Positions 44,137 to 52,690 of a stretch of 64,000 bases of DNA are shown piece after piece (the first letter of the stretch is position 1; every line of letters begins with the position of its first letter). The stretch covers positions 1-64,000 of the forward strand of contig JAFAWY010000075.1 in NCBI GenBank assembly GCA_019241525.1. The letters are read 5' to 3'. Source of the DNA: Pseudonocardiales bacterium (GTDB lineage: Bacteria; Actinomycetota; Actinomycetes; Mycobacteriales; Pseudonocardiaceae). The position numbers were made by a program, and so were the translations under genes. Below the pieces are notes generated by a model. That model did not search any database. It was given only the letters and a program-made list of their open reading frames with translations, and was not told where the DNA came from.

Positions 44137-44880
44137 TCAGTGCTTGTGAATGTGGACCGTGACGTTCATGCCGGGGACGAGATCGACCGGCGGGAGGTTG
44201 GTCAGCGCGATCTTGACCGGGATGACCTGGGTGATTTTCTGGAAGTTGCCCCCGCTGTTGCTTTGGGGGAACAGGGAGAACACGCCTGCGGCGCCGCCTT
44301 GGACTTCGACCACGCGTCCGGTGATGTGGGCATTGGGGTAGGCGTCGACGTCGATGTCGACCTGCTGCCCCAGATGCACCGCTTTGACGTCGGTTTCGTC
44401 GACGCGGGCCGTGACGTAGATGTTGTTCAGGTTGTACGCCACGGCAAGCTGGGTGCCGGTGGTGACGTAGGTGCCGACCACGCCGTTGTCCACGGCGACG
44501 GTGCCATCGCCGGGTGCCTTGATGGGCATCTGCGGCGCCGCGAACCCATTTTGGATCTCGATACGGCCGACGCTGCGACCTTTATGGACGTCAGCGCCCT
44601 GGGTAGCGGTCCAGTCGAGCAGGGTGCCGGTGGCGGGCGCGTTGATGGAGATCTTGTCTCCGTCAATTTGGGCGTTGTCGGTGCTGATGTAGTTGCGGGC
44701 GTTGAGGAAGTAGCTCACGCCGAACGCGCTGCCGGCCAGCACTGCCACGATCGCGATCACGATCACGGCGATGCGGGTGGAGCGTTTCAGGCCACGCCGC
44801 GGCGGTGCCGGCGGGGTGGGCGCGGCGCCGTTGGTGGGCAGATCGGTCGGCGCGGGGGGCGCCAGGGTGGGACTGTCCAT
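44137..44880 (-). CDS. HlyD/EmrA-type membrane fusion protein
   Basis: A 247-residue protein. It has a Pro-rich cytoplasmic leader, one membrane helix (IAVIVIAIVAVLAGSAFGVS, about 37-58), then YISTDNAQIDGDKISINAPA, the start of the barrel-sandwich hybrid of HlyD proteins. The second half, IKAPGDGTVAVDNGVVGTYV, and the beta-barrel domain end with DLVPGMNVTVHIHKH. It lacks the long coiled-coil hairpin of Gram-negative EmrA, which is normal for actinobacteria. First gene of the efflux operon; an operator-like sequence lies 37-87 bases upstream of its start at 44880. A good AGGAGG-like site (GGGAGGTG) precedes the ATG. Confidence 0.92.
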   Translation of the reverse strand: MDSPTLAPPAPTDLPTNGAAPTPPAPPRRGLKRSTRIAVIVIAIVAVLAGSAFGVSYFLNARNYISTDNAQIDGDKISINAPATGTLLDWTATQGADVHKGRSVGRIEIQNGFAAPQMPIKAPGDGTVAVDNGVVGTYVTTGTQLAVAYNLNNIYVTARVDETDVKAVHLGQQVDIDVDAYPNAHITGRVVEVQGGAAGVFSLFPQSNSGGNFQKITQVIPVKIALTNLPPVDLVPGMNVTVHIHKH

Positions 44881-44917
44881 TGCTCACACCTCCCGGTGGT
44901 GGGAGACTTACCTCCCT

Positions 44918-44967
44918 ATAGAGTACGACTCGTACCGTATCTTAGTAAGAGCCTTACCGTACTCTAT
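44918..44967 (-). promoter_or_regulatory. Likely TetR operator and promoter of the efflux operon
   Basis: A perfect 10-bp inverted repeat, ATAGAGTACG (44918-44927) and CGTACTCTAT (44958-44967), encloses two direct TACCGTA boxes (44933-44939 and 44955-44961) spaced 22 bases apart, two helix turns. It sits 37-87 bases upstream of the first gene of the efflux operon. Its AT content stands out from its surroundings. Confidence 0.7.
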
Positions 44968-45104
44968 TCGGGTGGACTGTACAGGGTGTTCCTGGCGCGG
45001 CTCACGGACCTTGCCGCGCGTGGCTAGCAAGCTCACTGTCCATCCCCGTCCGTTCGCGCAAGTCCCAGGAGGCTGCGTAATGACTGTCACGAGGGTGTCC
45101 GCGA

Positions 45105-45323
45105 ATGTCCCGGCATTTGCCTGCCCATGCCGCCACGACCAACGCCGCGGGGCTCGCCGGCCCGAACGTCATCGAGAACTTCACCAGGGTGACGACCTTC
45201 GGCGAGGCCCAGAACCACTGGGTGAGCGCCACCATCGACGCCAACGACCCCAATGTCTTCACCTTCCACCAGCACCTGGTGACCGCGAACCTGCCCACTT
45301 ACACTGCGCCCCCCGCCCCCTGA
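45105..45323 (+). CDS. Small ORF of unknown function
   Basis: A 72-codon frame reading AGLAGPNVIENFTRVTTFGE and then NVFTFHQHLVTANLPTY, a protein-like composition with no known family. GAGGG nine bases upstream supports the ATG at 45105. A stronger AGGAGG at 45067 precedes another ATG (45080) in a different frame that soon becomes Arg-rich, so a frameshift between the two is possible, in which case the protein would be longer at its N-terminus. No signal peptide or membrane helix. Neighbours are an efflux operon and a PPOX relic. Confidence 0.4.
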   Translation: MSRHLPAHAATTNAAGLAGPNVIENFTRVTTFGEAQNHWVSATIDANDPNVFTFHQHLVTANLPTYTAPPAP

Positions 45324-45548
45324 CCCTGCTGTTCAGCTCCCTACTCGCTCGATGCGAAGAGTGCACACCGGCCGAAATAAAAGTTATACCCTTGGATCAT
45401 CACCAAATTTGACGGCAGTTGCACAAATTCCTACAAACTTAAAGGCGAGTACCGGCCGTTGTTTGTTTGTCACCGGCGCAGATCCGGCCTGACGGGAGTA
45501 CGTCTTGGAGCTCGGAGTCGATGTTGAGCTGTCGGCGCTAGGGTAGTG

Positions 45549-45690
45549 CAGTGGTTTTTCGAAGACGAGACACCGGCGTACTCGTTCGTCATTATCGACG
45601 GGGTCGCCGAGCTTTCTACCTCGCCGGCTAAGCCGGCGTCCCGCTCGGCGCGGTCGGCCAGACCCTTGCGACGGCGCCCGACAGGTGCAC
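45549..45690 (+). pseudogene. PPOX-class (F420/FMN-binding split barrel) oxidoreductase fragment
   Basis: The frame WFFEDETPAYSFVIIDGVAE, then LSTSPA, matches the middle of PPOX-class F420-dependent enzymes (strand V-I-I-D-G-x-A-E-L-S before the helix). Neither the N-terminal third nor the C-terminal helix and strand are recognisable in any frame, apart from a faint piece near 45660-45710. It is an internal relic of about 30 residues. Confidence 0.5.
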
Positions 45691-45762
45691 CCGGCGACCC
45701 TCTCGTCGGGGAAGGCGTCTCGCTTTACCCGGGTGGCGCATCAAGCTGGCAGGGGATAACGG

Positions 45763-46554
45763 ATGTCACAGCAGGACCAAACGCGCCGCCCAGTAGCGCT
45801 GATCACTGGAGCGGCATCCGGGATCGGTGCGGCGTGCGCCCACATGATCATGATGCAGAGTGGTGCTGAGCTGGTCATGATGGACCGTGACGGGGACGGC
45901 CTCACCGCGGTGGTTGCCACCCTTCCCCAGCCCCAGGACGTGCTCACGATCACCATGGATGTCACCGACGAGGCTGCCTGGGCAACGGCTACCGTCAAGA
46001 TCAAGGATCGTTTCGGTCGGCTGGACTGGGTGGTAGCCAGTGCCGGCGTCACCTTCGGTGCTGCGATCACCGAGACGCGGCTGGAAGACTGGCGCCGCGT
46101 GCTGACGATCAACCTCGACGGCGTGTTTTTGACGCTGCGCGCGACATTGCCGGTCATCCGCGCAGGCGGACAGGGTGGCGCAGTGGTCGTCGTGTCGTCT
46201 GCGGCTGCGGTAAAAGCCGAGCCCGGAGTAGGCGCCTACGGGGCTTCGAAGGCCGGCGCGTTGCAGCTGGCCAAGATCGCCGCCAAAGAAGGCGCACCCG
46301 ATCGCATCCGCGTCAACGTGCTGCTGCCCGGCGGGGTCGAGACACCGATGTGGCGCACTCTGCCAATGTTTGCCCAGCTCGTCCATGAACACGGCAGCGA
46401 ACAGGCTGCCTTCGACGCCCTAGCCAGACTCGCCACTCCACTGGAGCGTTATTCCACCGCCGAGGAGATGGCCACCCTGGTGCTGTTCCTGCTCCGCGAT
46501 GCCCCCACGGTGACAGGAGCAGCTCTTGTGGCCGACGGCGGCTACACACTTTGA
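45763..46554 (+). CDS. Short-chain dehydrogenase/reductase
   Basis: A 263-residue classical SDR. VALITGAASGIGAACAHMIM is the NAD(P)-binding TGxxxGIG motif; the acidic M-M-D-R-D after strand 2 favours NAD. VVASAGVTFGA replaces the common NNAG, VVVSSAAA supplies the catalytic Ser and YGASKAGALQLAK the Tyr-x3-Lys. Start ATG at 45763, with GGGGATAACGG upstream. Substrate unknown. No operon partner; the PPOX relic lies just upstream. Confidence 0.92.
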   Translation: MSQQDQTRRPVALITGAASGIGAACAHMIMMQSGAELVMMDRDGDGLTAVVATLPQPQDVLTITMDVTDEAAWATATVKIKDRFGRLDWVVASAGVTFGAAITETRLEDWRRVLTINLDGVFLTLRATLPVIRAGGQGGAVVVVSSAAAVKAEPGVGAYGASKAGALQLAKIAAKEGAPDRIRVNVLLPGGVETPMWRTLPMFAQLVHEHGSEQAAFDALARLATPLERYSTAEEMATLVLFLLRDAPTVTGAALVADGGYTL

Positions 46555-46757
46555 GCAAATCGTTGTTAACCACTAGCTCCGACGCGTGGCGCGGGGCCAC
46601 GATGGTATGGACCGCTGACGACCGGGACAGAAGGTCTGGTCATGACCACCCCGCCCAATCTGGCTAGTACCTCTGTCACGCGCGCCCAAAACGTGCCGAC
46701 CCGTCGCCTGTCGTCCCCCCAGACCCAGCACCTCGCATCCTCCGACCTGGAGCACCC

Positions 46758-47264
46758 ATGGTCCCGTCACCATCCCCCGCCGGGCGTCCCGACCAGGACG
46801 ACCGGCCCAGCATCAAGATTGGCGTAGCCGCATCGATGCTGCGCCGCGGATACCAGCCGCTCGACATCGCCAACGCCACCGATGTGCCCCTGGCCCTGGT
46901 GGAACTTATCGCCACGGAACATCAACTCGACCCACCCGAGCGCCCGGCATCAACGCCGCCCGCAGGAGCGGCCAGTTCGATGCTCATTGAGCCTCGTTCG
47001 GCATCCGACGACAATCCAGTCAGACCGGATTTATCGGCACCGCCCAATAAATGGGGTAGTTCCCGGTGGATAGCCGCCATATGTTCTGCCGCGGTGCTGG
47101 TCATCCTGGGAAGCGTCGGCTTGGCCGCCGTCGCGGACATTACGCACAATTCCACCTTTGCCATAGTCGGGGTAGTCATTACTCCGCTGCTTCTCACGGC
47201 CCTGGGGTTGTCCGCGATCGCCTGTACTTACGCCGGCCGTGGTGGATCATCGCGACCACATTGA
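46758..47264 (+). CDS. Membrane protein with N-terminal HTH-like region, hypothetical
   Basis: A 168-residue protein. Residues of about 18-55 (VAASMLRRGYQPLDIANATD, then VPLALVELIATEH) look like a small helix-turn-helix of the sigma or recombinase type. A Pro/Ser linker follows, then two membrane helices (AAICSAAVLVILGSVGLAAV; FAIVGVVITPLLLTALGLSA). The layout, a cytoplasmic HTH tethered to the membrane, is seen in several actinobacterial hypothetical proteins. The ATG at 46758 has GGAG seven bases upstream. Function unknown. Confidence 0.6.
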   Translation: MVPSPSPAGRPDQDDRPSIKIGVAASMLRRGYQPLDIANATDVPLALVELIATEHQLDPPERPASTPPAGAASSMLIEPRSASDDNPVRPDLSAPPNKWGSSRWIAAICSAAVLVILGSVGLAAVADITHNSTFAIVGVVITPLLLTALGLSAIACTYAGRGGSSRPH

Positions 47265-47379
47265 GCCGCATGGGCGGATCCTCCGGTTCAAGGGGCTCCA
47301 GACAGGCTGAAATCCCCTGCCCCATGGGCCATGATGGTGGGCATATTGCAGTCAGTGTCTGCGGTCCTACGGTAGGTGG

Positions 47380-47580
47380 GTGACGAGTGACCAACGGGGA
47401 TTCGCCGTCAGGCGGGGGATAGACGCGGTAGCCCGCGCAGCACGGGCGCTGCGCGATGTCGTGGCCGCGATAGATGCCGGCGAGGTGCCCGATGCGGGGG
47501 CGCTGCGTAACTATTTGGTCGGCGTCGTGGTGACCCTTGACATGCTCAATACTGACCAGACCCAAAAGGGTGCACCGTAA
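47380..47580 (+). CDS. Small helical protein, hypothetical
   Basis: A 66-residue protein from a GTG at 47380, entirely helical and Ala/Val-rich: RRGIDAVARAARALRDVVAA, then ALRNYLVGVVVTLDMLNTD. A weak AGGTGG lies just upstream. It may form an oligomeric coiled coil. It ends four bases before the converging desulfhydrase gene. I recognise no family. Confidence 0.5.
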   Translation: MTSDQRGFAVRRGIDAVARAARALRDVVAAIDAGEVPDAGALRNYLVGVVVTLDMLNTDQTQKGAP

Positions 47581-47584
47581 ACCG

Positions 47585-48550
47585 TCATGGTTGTACTAGG
47601 CGGGCAAGCTGAGAATGTCCGAATAGTCCCGGAAGCCCACCGGTGTGCAGAAATACGGTGCGGTGTTCGGGTTTAATGCGGCCATCCGCCACGCGGGCCG
47701 CCAGACCTGCCAGCGCCCGCGCGGTATAGGTGGGGTCGAGAAAAATGCCCTCAGTGCGGGCGGCGAGTGTCATCGCCTCACGAGCCGACGGGGTCACCGT
47801 GCCATAGCCTTCACCGACCTGGTCACTGTCGAGCTGCACGTCCTCATCCCGCACCGTGACTCCCGGCATCCCGTCGAGCAGCTCCATGAGCGTCGCACGA
47901 GCCTCGGCCACGGCACCGGTATCGATACCGATCACCCGCTCGGCCCCGAAGTAGGCAATCAAACCCGCCATCGTCGAGCCCGAACCAAAAGCGACCACGA
48001 CATAGTCGAGCTCAGGCAGCTGCGTCACCAGCTCGACGCCGCAGTCCACATAACCGTGCGCGGCGTAGGAGTTGGAGCCCCCGAAGGGAATGACGTGCGG
48101 TACTCCACCACCGTCTTGGACTTGTTGCGCCAAGCGCTCCACCTCGCCTTGCATCACCTGCGGCGAGGCATCACCCGTCCAGACCAGCGTGGCTCCGGCC
48201 AGCTGATCCAGCACTACGTTGCCCTGGAGGGTCCCCGGCGGTTCGCCTTCGAGCACCAGCACCGACTGCAATCCCAGGCGTGCAGCGGCGGCTGCCGTTA
48301 GCCGTGCGTGGTTGCTCTGCGGCCCGCCGCTCGTGATGACGGTCGTCGCGCCAGCGGCGAGCGCCTGCGCGCAGGTGTACTGCAGCTTGCGCACCTTGTT
48401 TCCCCCGCCACCAAGCCCGCTGAGGTCGTCTCGTTTGATCCAGAGACTGTCAGCTGCCAACCCCAGGGCCACGCTCAGGCGTGGCGCCGCCTCCAGCGGA
48501 GTGGGCCAGCTACCGAGCAGGACCGGAGCTAGAGCCACATCAGCCGACAC
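47585..48550 (-). CDS. PLP-dependent D-cysteine desulfhydrase / ACC deaminase family
   Basis: A 321-residue fold type II PLP enzyme. LWIKRDDLSGLGGGGNKVRK contains the Schiff-base lysine, ITSGGPQSNHARLTAAAAAR binds the substrate carboxylate, and VVVAFGSGSTMAGLIAYF is the phosphate-binding loop. The C-terminal VFLHTGGLPGLFGH is typical of D-cysteine desulfhydrase and ACC deaminase. The former releases pyruvate, ammonia and sulfide from D-cysteine; the latter breaks down the ethylene precursor. Which activity applies depends on a few active-site residues that cannot be settled here; overall pattern favours D-cysteine desulfhydrase. Monocistronic, 112 bases from the MoeA gene end, same strand. 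Confidence 0.88.
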   Translation of the reverse strand: MSADVALAPVLLGSWPTPLEAAPRLSVALGLAADSLWIKRDDLSGLGGGGNKVRKLQYTCAQALAAGATTVITSGGPQSNHARLTAAAAARLGLQSVLVLEGEPPGTLQGNVVLDQLAGATLVWTGDASPQVMQGEVERLAQQVQDGGGVPHVIPFGGSNSYAAHGYVDCGVELVTQLPELDYVVVAFGSGSTMAGLIAYFGAERVIGIDTGAVAEARATLMELLDGMPGVTVRDEDVQLDSDQVGEGYGTVTPSAREAMTLAARTEGIFLDPTYTARALAGLAARVADGRIKPEHRTVFLHTGGLPGLFGHSQLARLVQP

Positions 48551-48662
48551 GGCAGAACACTACCCGTTCCACCGCCAGGCCCCGATCCCGATTGTTTCCT
48601 ATCGACATTGTTACGGAGCTTTGCCTCTATATTCCTCCATGTCGGAATTGTCGAAACACTAT

Positions 48663-50348
48663 TTAATTGCGCTGGAAGGCCGGCGAGTGCAGCACCGCGC
48701 GCAACGCCACGATGGGCTCGGTGTCGTAGGCGAATGCCGGCACCACAAGGATCTCGTCGGTCGAGGTGGTTCGGGCAATCTCCATGACCCGGAGCTCACC
48801 GATGCGTGCGGCCAGCGCCGCGACGGGATCCGCAGCACCGCTGGCGCCGCGGTGTTGCACCAGCGTGACCGCATGGCACAAGCCAGTCGCCAGCGCCTCG
48901 CTGGCGTCGTGAACGCTGGCCTCCGACCAGTGCACCGATCCCCGGGACACTTCGTCGCGGCACAGCTCCACGAGGGCATCTGTTGCCGGTGAGCGCAGGC
49001 CGCTGATGATCGTGGTCGACACCGCGAACGCGGCACCGGCAACCGGGACGGGTCGCACCTCGGCGCCTGCGGGCAAACCGGTCGTTCCGACGGGGATTCG
49101 CAGGATCGCTTCGGTCTGGACGATCGCATTCAGTGCGCCGGCGCCGCGCTGCAACGGGGCGGCCACCACAGTCTCCTGGCCGGTGCGCGGATCGATGATG
49201 CAGGCAAGCCGCAAACGTAGGTATTCCTCCAGGTGACCAGCCGAGCTCACTGCGCAGGCCAACCGGGCCGGCAACCCGCCGTCGCCACCCGACCCTGTGA
49301 TGTTGACGCCTATCCCGAGCATCACGCGCAGCAAGGGCAGCACGAAACACGTGAAGGCACGCTCTGCCGAAGCCGGGTAGCCCGGCACTCCGACCACCGG
49401 TACCGGACGCTCGCCGGACAGCACTCCCAGCAGCACCGGATGCCCGGGCCGGATCGCAACGCCATGCACCGCGACAAGACCGAGACGGCGCACCACCGCA
49501 GCGGTGTGATCGCCACGGCCGGCGCTCGAACCGGCGATCACCAGGACGACATCGGCGTGCTGTGCCGCCACCGCAACGGCTTGGGCTAGCTCATCCGGCC
49601 GGTCTGGCACGATGGGCAGCCGCCGGGCCTCGCCGCCCGCTTCCTCGGCCATTCCGGCGAGCATGAGGGAATTCGTATCGAGTACCTCGCCCGGGGCGAG
49701 AACCGTACCGACCGGCCGCACCTCGTCCCCGGTCGCCAGGATCGACACAACTGGCCGGCGCCGGACCCGGACATCGCGGTGACCCGCAGCGGCCAGTGCA
49801 GCCACATCGACCGGCCGGATGCGGTGACCCGCCGGCAGCACGATTCTCCCGGCCTGGATGTCCTCTCCAATGGCGCGGACATGGCGACCCGGCGCGACAG
49901 ACTCGTCAATCTCGACACCACCGCTGTCGAGATACCGGACGTATTCGCGCATGATCACGGCGTCGCGCCCGTCGGGCATCAGGTCGCCGGTGTCAACGAC
50001 GTCGAACGCCCCGGGTAGCAGCCGGAGGGGTCGATGCGGTGTCGCGATGCTCGTGCTGGCAGCCTGCACCGCGATGCCGTCCATGGCTGCGGCCCGGTAG
50101 CCAGGCACCGACCACACCGCCCGCACCGGATCACCTGTGACCCGCCCATTGGCCGCGGCGATCTCGACGAGCTCGGCATTGGTCGCGGGGACCCACCCCG
50201 ACCCCAGGCACGTCCGCATCCAGACCCGGAGCGACTGGGCTACCGGATCCTCCAGATTCGGGGCTACCCGATCCGCACCATTCCGCGGCACCCGCGTGCT
50301 GTCCGCGCCGTCTGTCGGGATGTCGAAGGCCGGCCACGTCATCGTCAC
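48663..50348 (-). CDS. moeA: MoeA-like molybdopterin molybdotransferase with PBP-like C-terminal domain
   Basis: A 561-residue protein. The MoeA part (1-410) shows VPGYRAAAMDGIAVQAAST, VSILATGDEVRPVGTVLAPG and LDTNSLMLAGMAEEAGGEAR. The MPT-binding GSSAGRGDHTAAVVRRLGLV and VPVVGVPGYPASAERAFTC complete it. The rest is a periplasmic-binding-protein-like domain (SGLRSPATDALVELCRDEVS and IARTTSTDEILVVPAFAYD), which in related proteins may sense or deliver an oxyanion. MoeA inserts molybdate into molybdopterin. Start GTG at 50348 with GAGGTAG upstream. It is divergent from a ruined molybdopterin oxidoreductase, whose cofactor it may once have supplied. Confidence 0.9.
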   Translation of the reverse strand: MTMTWPAFDIPTDGADSTRVPRNGADRVAPNLEDPVAQSLRVWMRTCLGSGWVPATNAELVEIAAANGRVTGDPVRAVWSVPGYRAAAMDGIAVQAASTSIATPHRPLRLLPGAFDVVDTGDLMPDGRDAVIMREYVRYLDSGGVEIDESVAPGRHVRAIGEDIQAGRIVLPAGHRIRPVDVAALAAAGHRDVRVRRRPVVSILATGDEVRPVGTVLAPGEVLDTNSLMLAGMAEEAGGEARRLPIVPDRPDELAQAVAVAAQHADVVLVIAGSSAGRGDHTAAVVRRLGLVAVHGVAIRPGHPVLLGVLSGERPVPVVGVPGYPASAERAFTCFVLPLLRVMLGIGVNITGSGGDGGLPARLACAVSSAGHLEEYLRLRLACIIDPRTGQETVVAAPLQRGAGALNAIVQTEAILRIPVGTTGLPAGAEVRPVPVAGAAFAVSTTIISGLRSPATDALVELCRDEVSRGSVHWSEASVHDASEALATGLCHAVTLVQHRGASGAADPVAALAARIGELRVMEIARTTSTDEILVVPAFAYDTEPIVALRAVLHSPAFQRN

Positions 50349-50699
50349 TGGGGCTACCTCCGCGTGCCAGAAATCGCCGAAAAGATTGCGCTTCGATCAC
50401 TGTTTGCCAGGCTAACCGCTGACGGCAACATTGGCAGATTGTGATCACCAAACCCCGTAACATACCCCGATCCACGGATTCTCATGACCGCCGACTTCGG
50501 CAATGTCGGAAATTTTGTTTCATATTCTCCGTTTTTGCGGCAAGCTGATGGCGGCCCGATGCCTGTGAATTAGCCGGACGGTTACACGCTTTCACGCCTG
50601 CGACACGTACGAGTAATGCCCGCTTGCCTCACTTGATGGATCCCATCGGCGATGCGGCCGTTCATCTTCATCGTCCCGCTCGGGGAGGCGTTTCACGAT
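50349..50699. other. Region between moeA and the Mo-enzyme relic
   Basis: No gene. It should carry the moeA promoter. CGGCAATGTCGGA at 50498-50510 recurs identically at 51906-51918, and related forms occur at 48602 and 48638 in front of the desulfhydrase gene. Confidence 0.4.
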
Positions 50700-51847
50700 G
50701 ACGCTTGGACCCGGTCCGCACCCGCACCGCCCGGCAGGCTGACTGGCATATCCCCATCCGGCCCAGCACCGATGGTGCGCTGGCCATGGGTCTCATCCAC
50801 GAGATCATCGCTCACGACCTGGTGGACTTCGACTATGTCGACAACTACTTGATCGGATACGACGAACTGGCGCAGCGGGCCGCCCAGTACTCGCCGGAGC
50901 GCGTCGCGGAGATCACCGGCGTCCCGGCCGAGGACATCCGCACGCTGGCACGTGAATACGCCACCACCCAGCCGGCCGCGATCCGTCAAGGTGTGGCGAT
51001 CGAACGCAGCCGGGGCGGCGGTCAGGCGATCCGCGCCATCACCTGCTTGCCCACCCTGGTGGGCGCCTGGCGTTATGTCGGCAGTGGCACAGTGGAAGTT
51101 CGACAAGATTTGCAAGCCGGAATGGATCCCTGAGGGTACCCGGGTCATCAACGAACTCGATCTAGGTGCGGCCCTCACCGGCGAGCTGGCGCTCGACCCG
51201 CTACTGAAGTCACTGTTCGTCTACAACTCGAATCCGGTTTCGCAGGGACCGGCGCAGGCCAAGCTGGTACTCCTGATACCCGGGCACCGCACGCCAAAGG
51301 CAACTTCCCGACTCCGTCGGGCAAATGCGAGTTCAAATCAAGTCTCGCGGAAGGCAGCAACTTCGTGATCCCGGTATGGCGATCGACGTACGACGCCATG
51401 CAACCGGGCGAGCCCATCGACCCGCTACCCGATTACGTCCCGCCCTTCGAGTCACCCGACACCAATCCCGAGCTGGCCAAGCGCTATCCGCTCAACATCG
51501 TGTCCCCGAAGCCGCACGCATTCCTCAACAGCCAGTACGGCAACGCATCCGACAAGCAGCGCGTGCAGGGCGAGCAACGCATCTTCCTGCACCCCGACGA
51601 TGCAGCCGAGTGCGGCATCGTCGCGGGAGACCTGGTGCAGGTATTCAATGACCGCGGGTCGTTCCAGGGATCAGCACAGCTGGACGACGCGGTGATGCCG
51701 GGCTTGGCGATGGCCACCGTCGGCCACTGGGCGAGCTCCAGCCCGGGTAAGAGCTCGGTCAACTCAATCACCTCAGACCTGCACTGCACACTCGGAAACG
51801 CCGGTGTGTACTCAGACAACCTCGTCGAGGTGACGAAACTGGGCTAG
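50700..51847 (+). pseudogene. Molybdopterin oxidoreductase (DMSO reductase family), truncated and frameshifted
   Basis: Recognisable pieces in three frames: LDPVRTRTARQADWHIPIRP then IIAHDLVDFDYVDNYLIGYD; after a shift near 51105, INELDLGAALTGELALDPLL and KSLFVYNSNPVSQGP; after a deletion of roughly 150 residues near 51280, GNFPTPSGKCEFKS. The end is the intact dinucleotide-binding domain (NIVSPKPHAFLNSQYGNASD, LHPDDAAECGIVAGDLVQVF) with a proper stop at 51847. The N-terminal iron-sulfur and cofactor region is missing. Intact relatives exceed 700 residues. The substrate of the original enzyme cannot be told. Confidence 0.85.
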
Positions 51848-52124
51848 ATTAACGGATCCCGGGCGCATTGCACGGGAGATAGTGGTTTCCCCTGCCGGCG
51901 GGAGCCGGCAATGTCGGATACCCGCCGTTGGCGAGCTCCGATGTTTGACTTGGTCGGGCAGTCGGGGAGCGGATGTAACAGCACGGATAGGTGCCACAGC
52001 TGGCAACTTTGTCACTGAATTTGCCGGCTGCGGCACCTCAGTAAAATACATCTACACTCCTGGCGGTCGTGCGGGGTCGCCACAAGTCGCCGTCAGGGCG
52101 GAGATCGGGTCCACCGTCGATCAG

Positions 52125-52215
52125 TAGCCGATCGATCCGGCATTCTGGACCAGAACGTCCAACTTCCCCCGCTCTGCCTCCACGCGGTTGGCGGTGGCGT
52201 GCCCCGTCGGTCAAC
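52125..52215 (-). pseudogene. Short-chain dehydrogenase internal fragment
   Basis: About 27 residues on the minus strand, ATANRVEAERGKLDVLVQNA then GSIGY, correspond to the helix and strand around the NNAG motif of SDR enzymes. A stop follows immediately, and flanking frames show nothing similar. A relic only. Confidence 0.45.
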
Positions 52216-52400
52216 CGCGCCAAATACGCCGGCCACGCCAACCGCAACACAAGATCATCACGACCGGACGAGCCATCAATATCTGAAAAAGTAGCGGTCA
52301 CCGCGGCAGAAGGGTGCGCTACGCGAGCACGCGGGAGTCGATCAACAGAAACGTTGTGAGATCGCCACAAAGCGATGACGGATGACACCATGCGGCCATA

Positions 52401-52665
52401 CAATCGCAAATTCGGGTGTTGGAAGAACGCGACCAGGATGCAGTAATAGCTCTCTCGCCACGAGCGTGGGCGCCGGTGTTCGCCTCACTTGATGAGCTCT
52501 TAGGCGAGGCTGGTGTCTACTCGCAGATGCATCCCGATTGGCGCGTCGATCAACAACGGGCGGTGAAAGCTGCATGTAGCACGGAGGGAATGCACGTCTG
52601 GGTCGCCGAGTTGGACACGGTTGTCGCCGGTTCCGTCGCGGCGCGCCTTGATCATAAAAACTGCT
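52401..52665 (+). pseudogene. GNAT acetyltransferase N-terminal fragment
   Basis: The frame reads QIRVLEERDQDAVIALSPRA, then WAPVFASLDELLGEAGVYSQ, and VWVAELDTVVAGSVAARLDH: the first half of a GNAT acetyltransferase up to strand 4. The acetyl-CoA-binding motif (R-x2-G-x-G/A) that should follow is absent; instead the sequence runs into the ribosome site of the cupin gene. The frame stays open to 52733 with unrelated residues. No function is expected. Confidence 0.72.
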
Positions 52666-52690
52666 ATGACGAAGGAAGAGCAGAGCCGAC

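Noticed and set aside
46642-46827. 61-codon ORF overlapping the next gene
   Set aside because: Pro/Ser/Thr-rich, without family or ribosome site, and overlaps the better supported gene at 46758.
50349-50699. Molybdenum-cofactor riboswitch upstream of moeA
   Set aside because: No set of paired stems resembling the known Moco element could be traced; only a short recurrent motif is visible.
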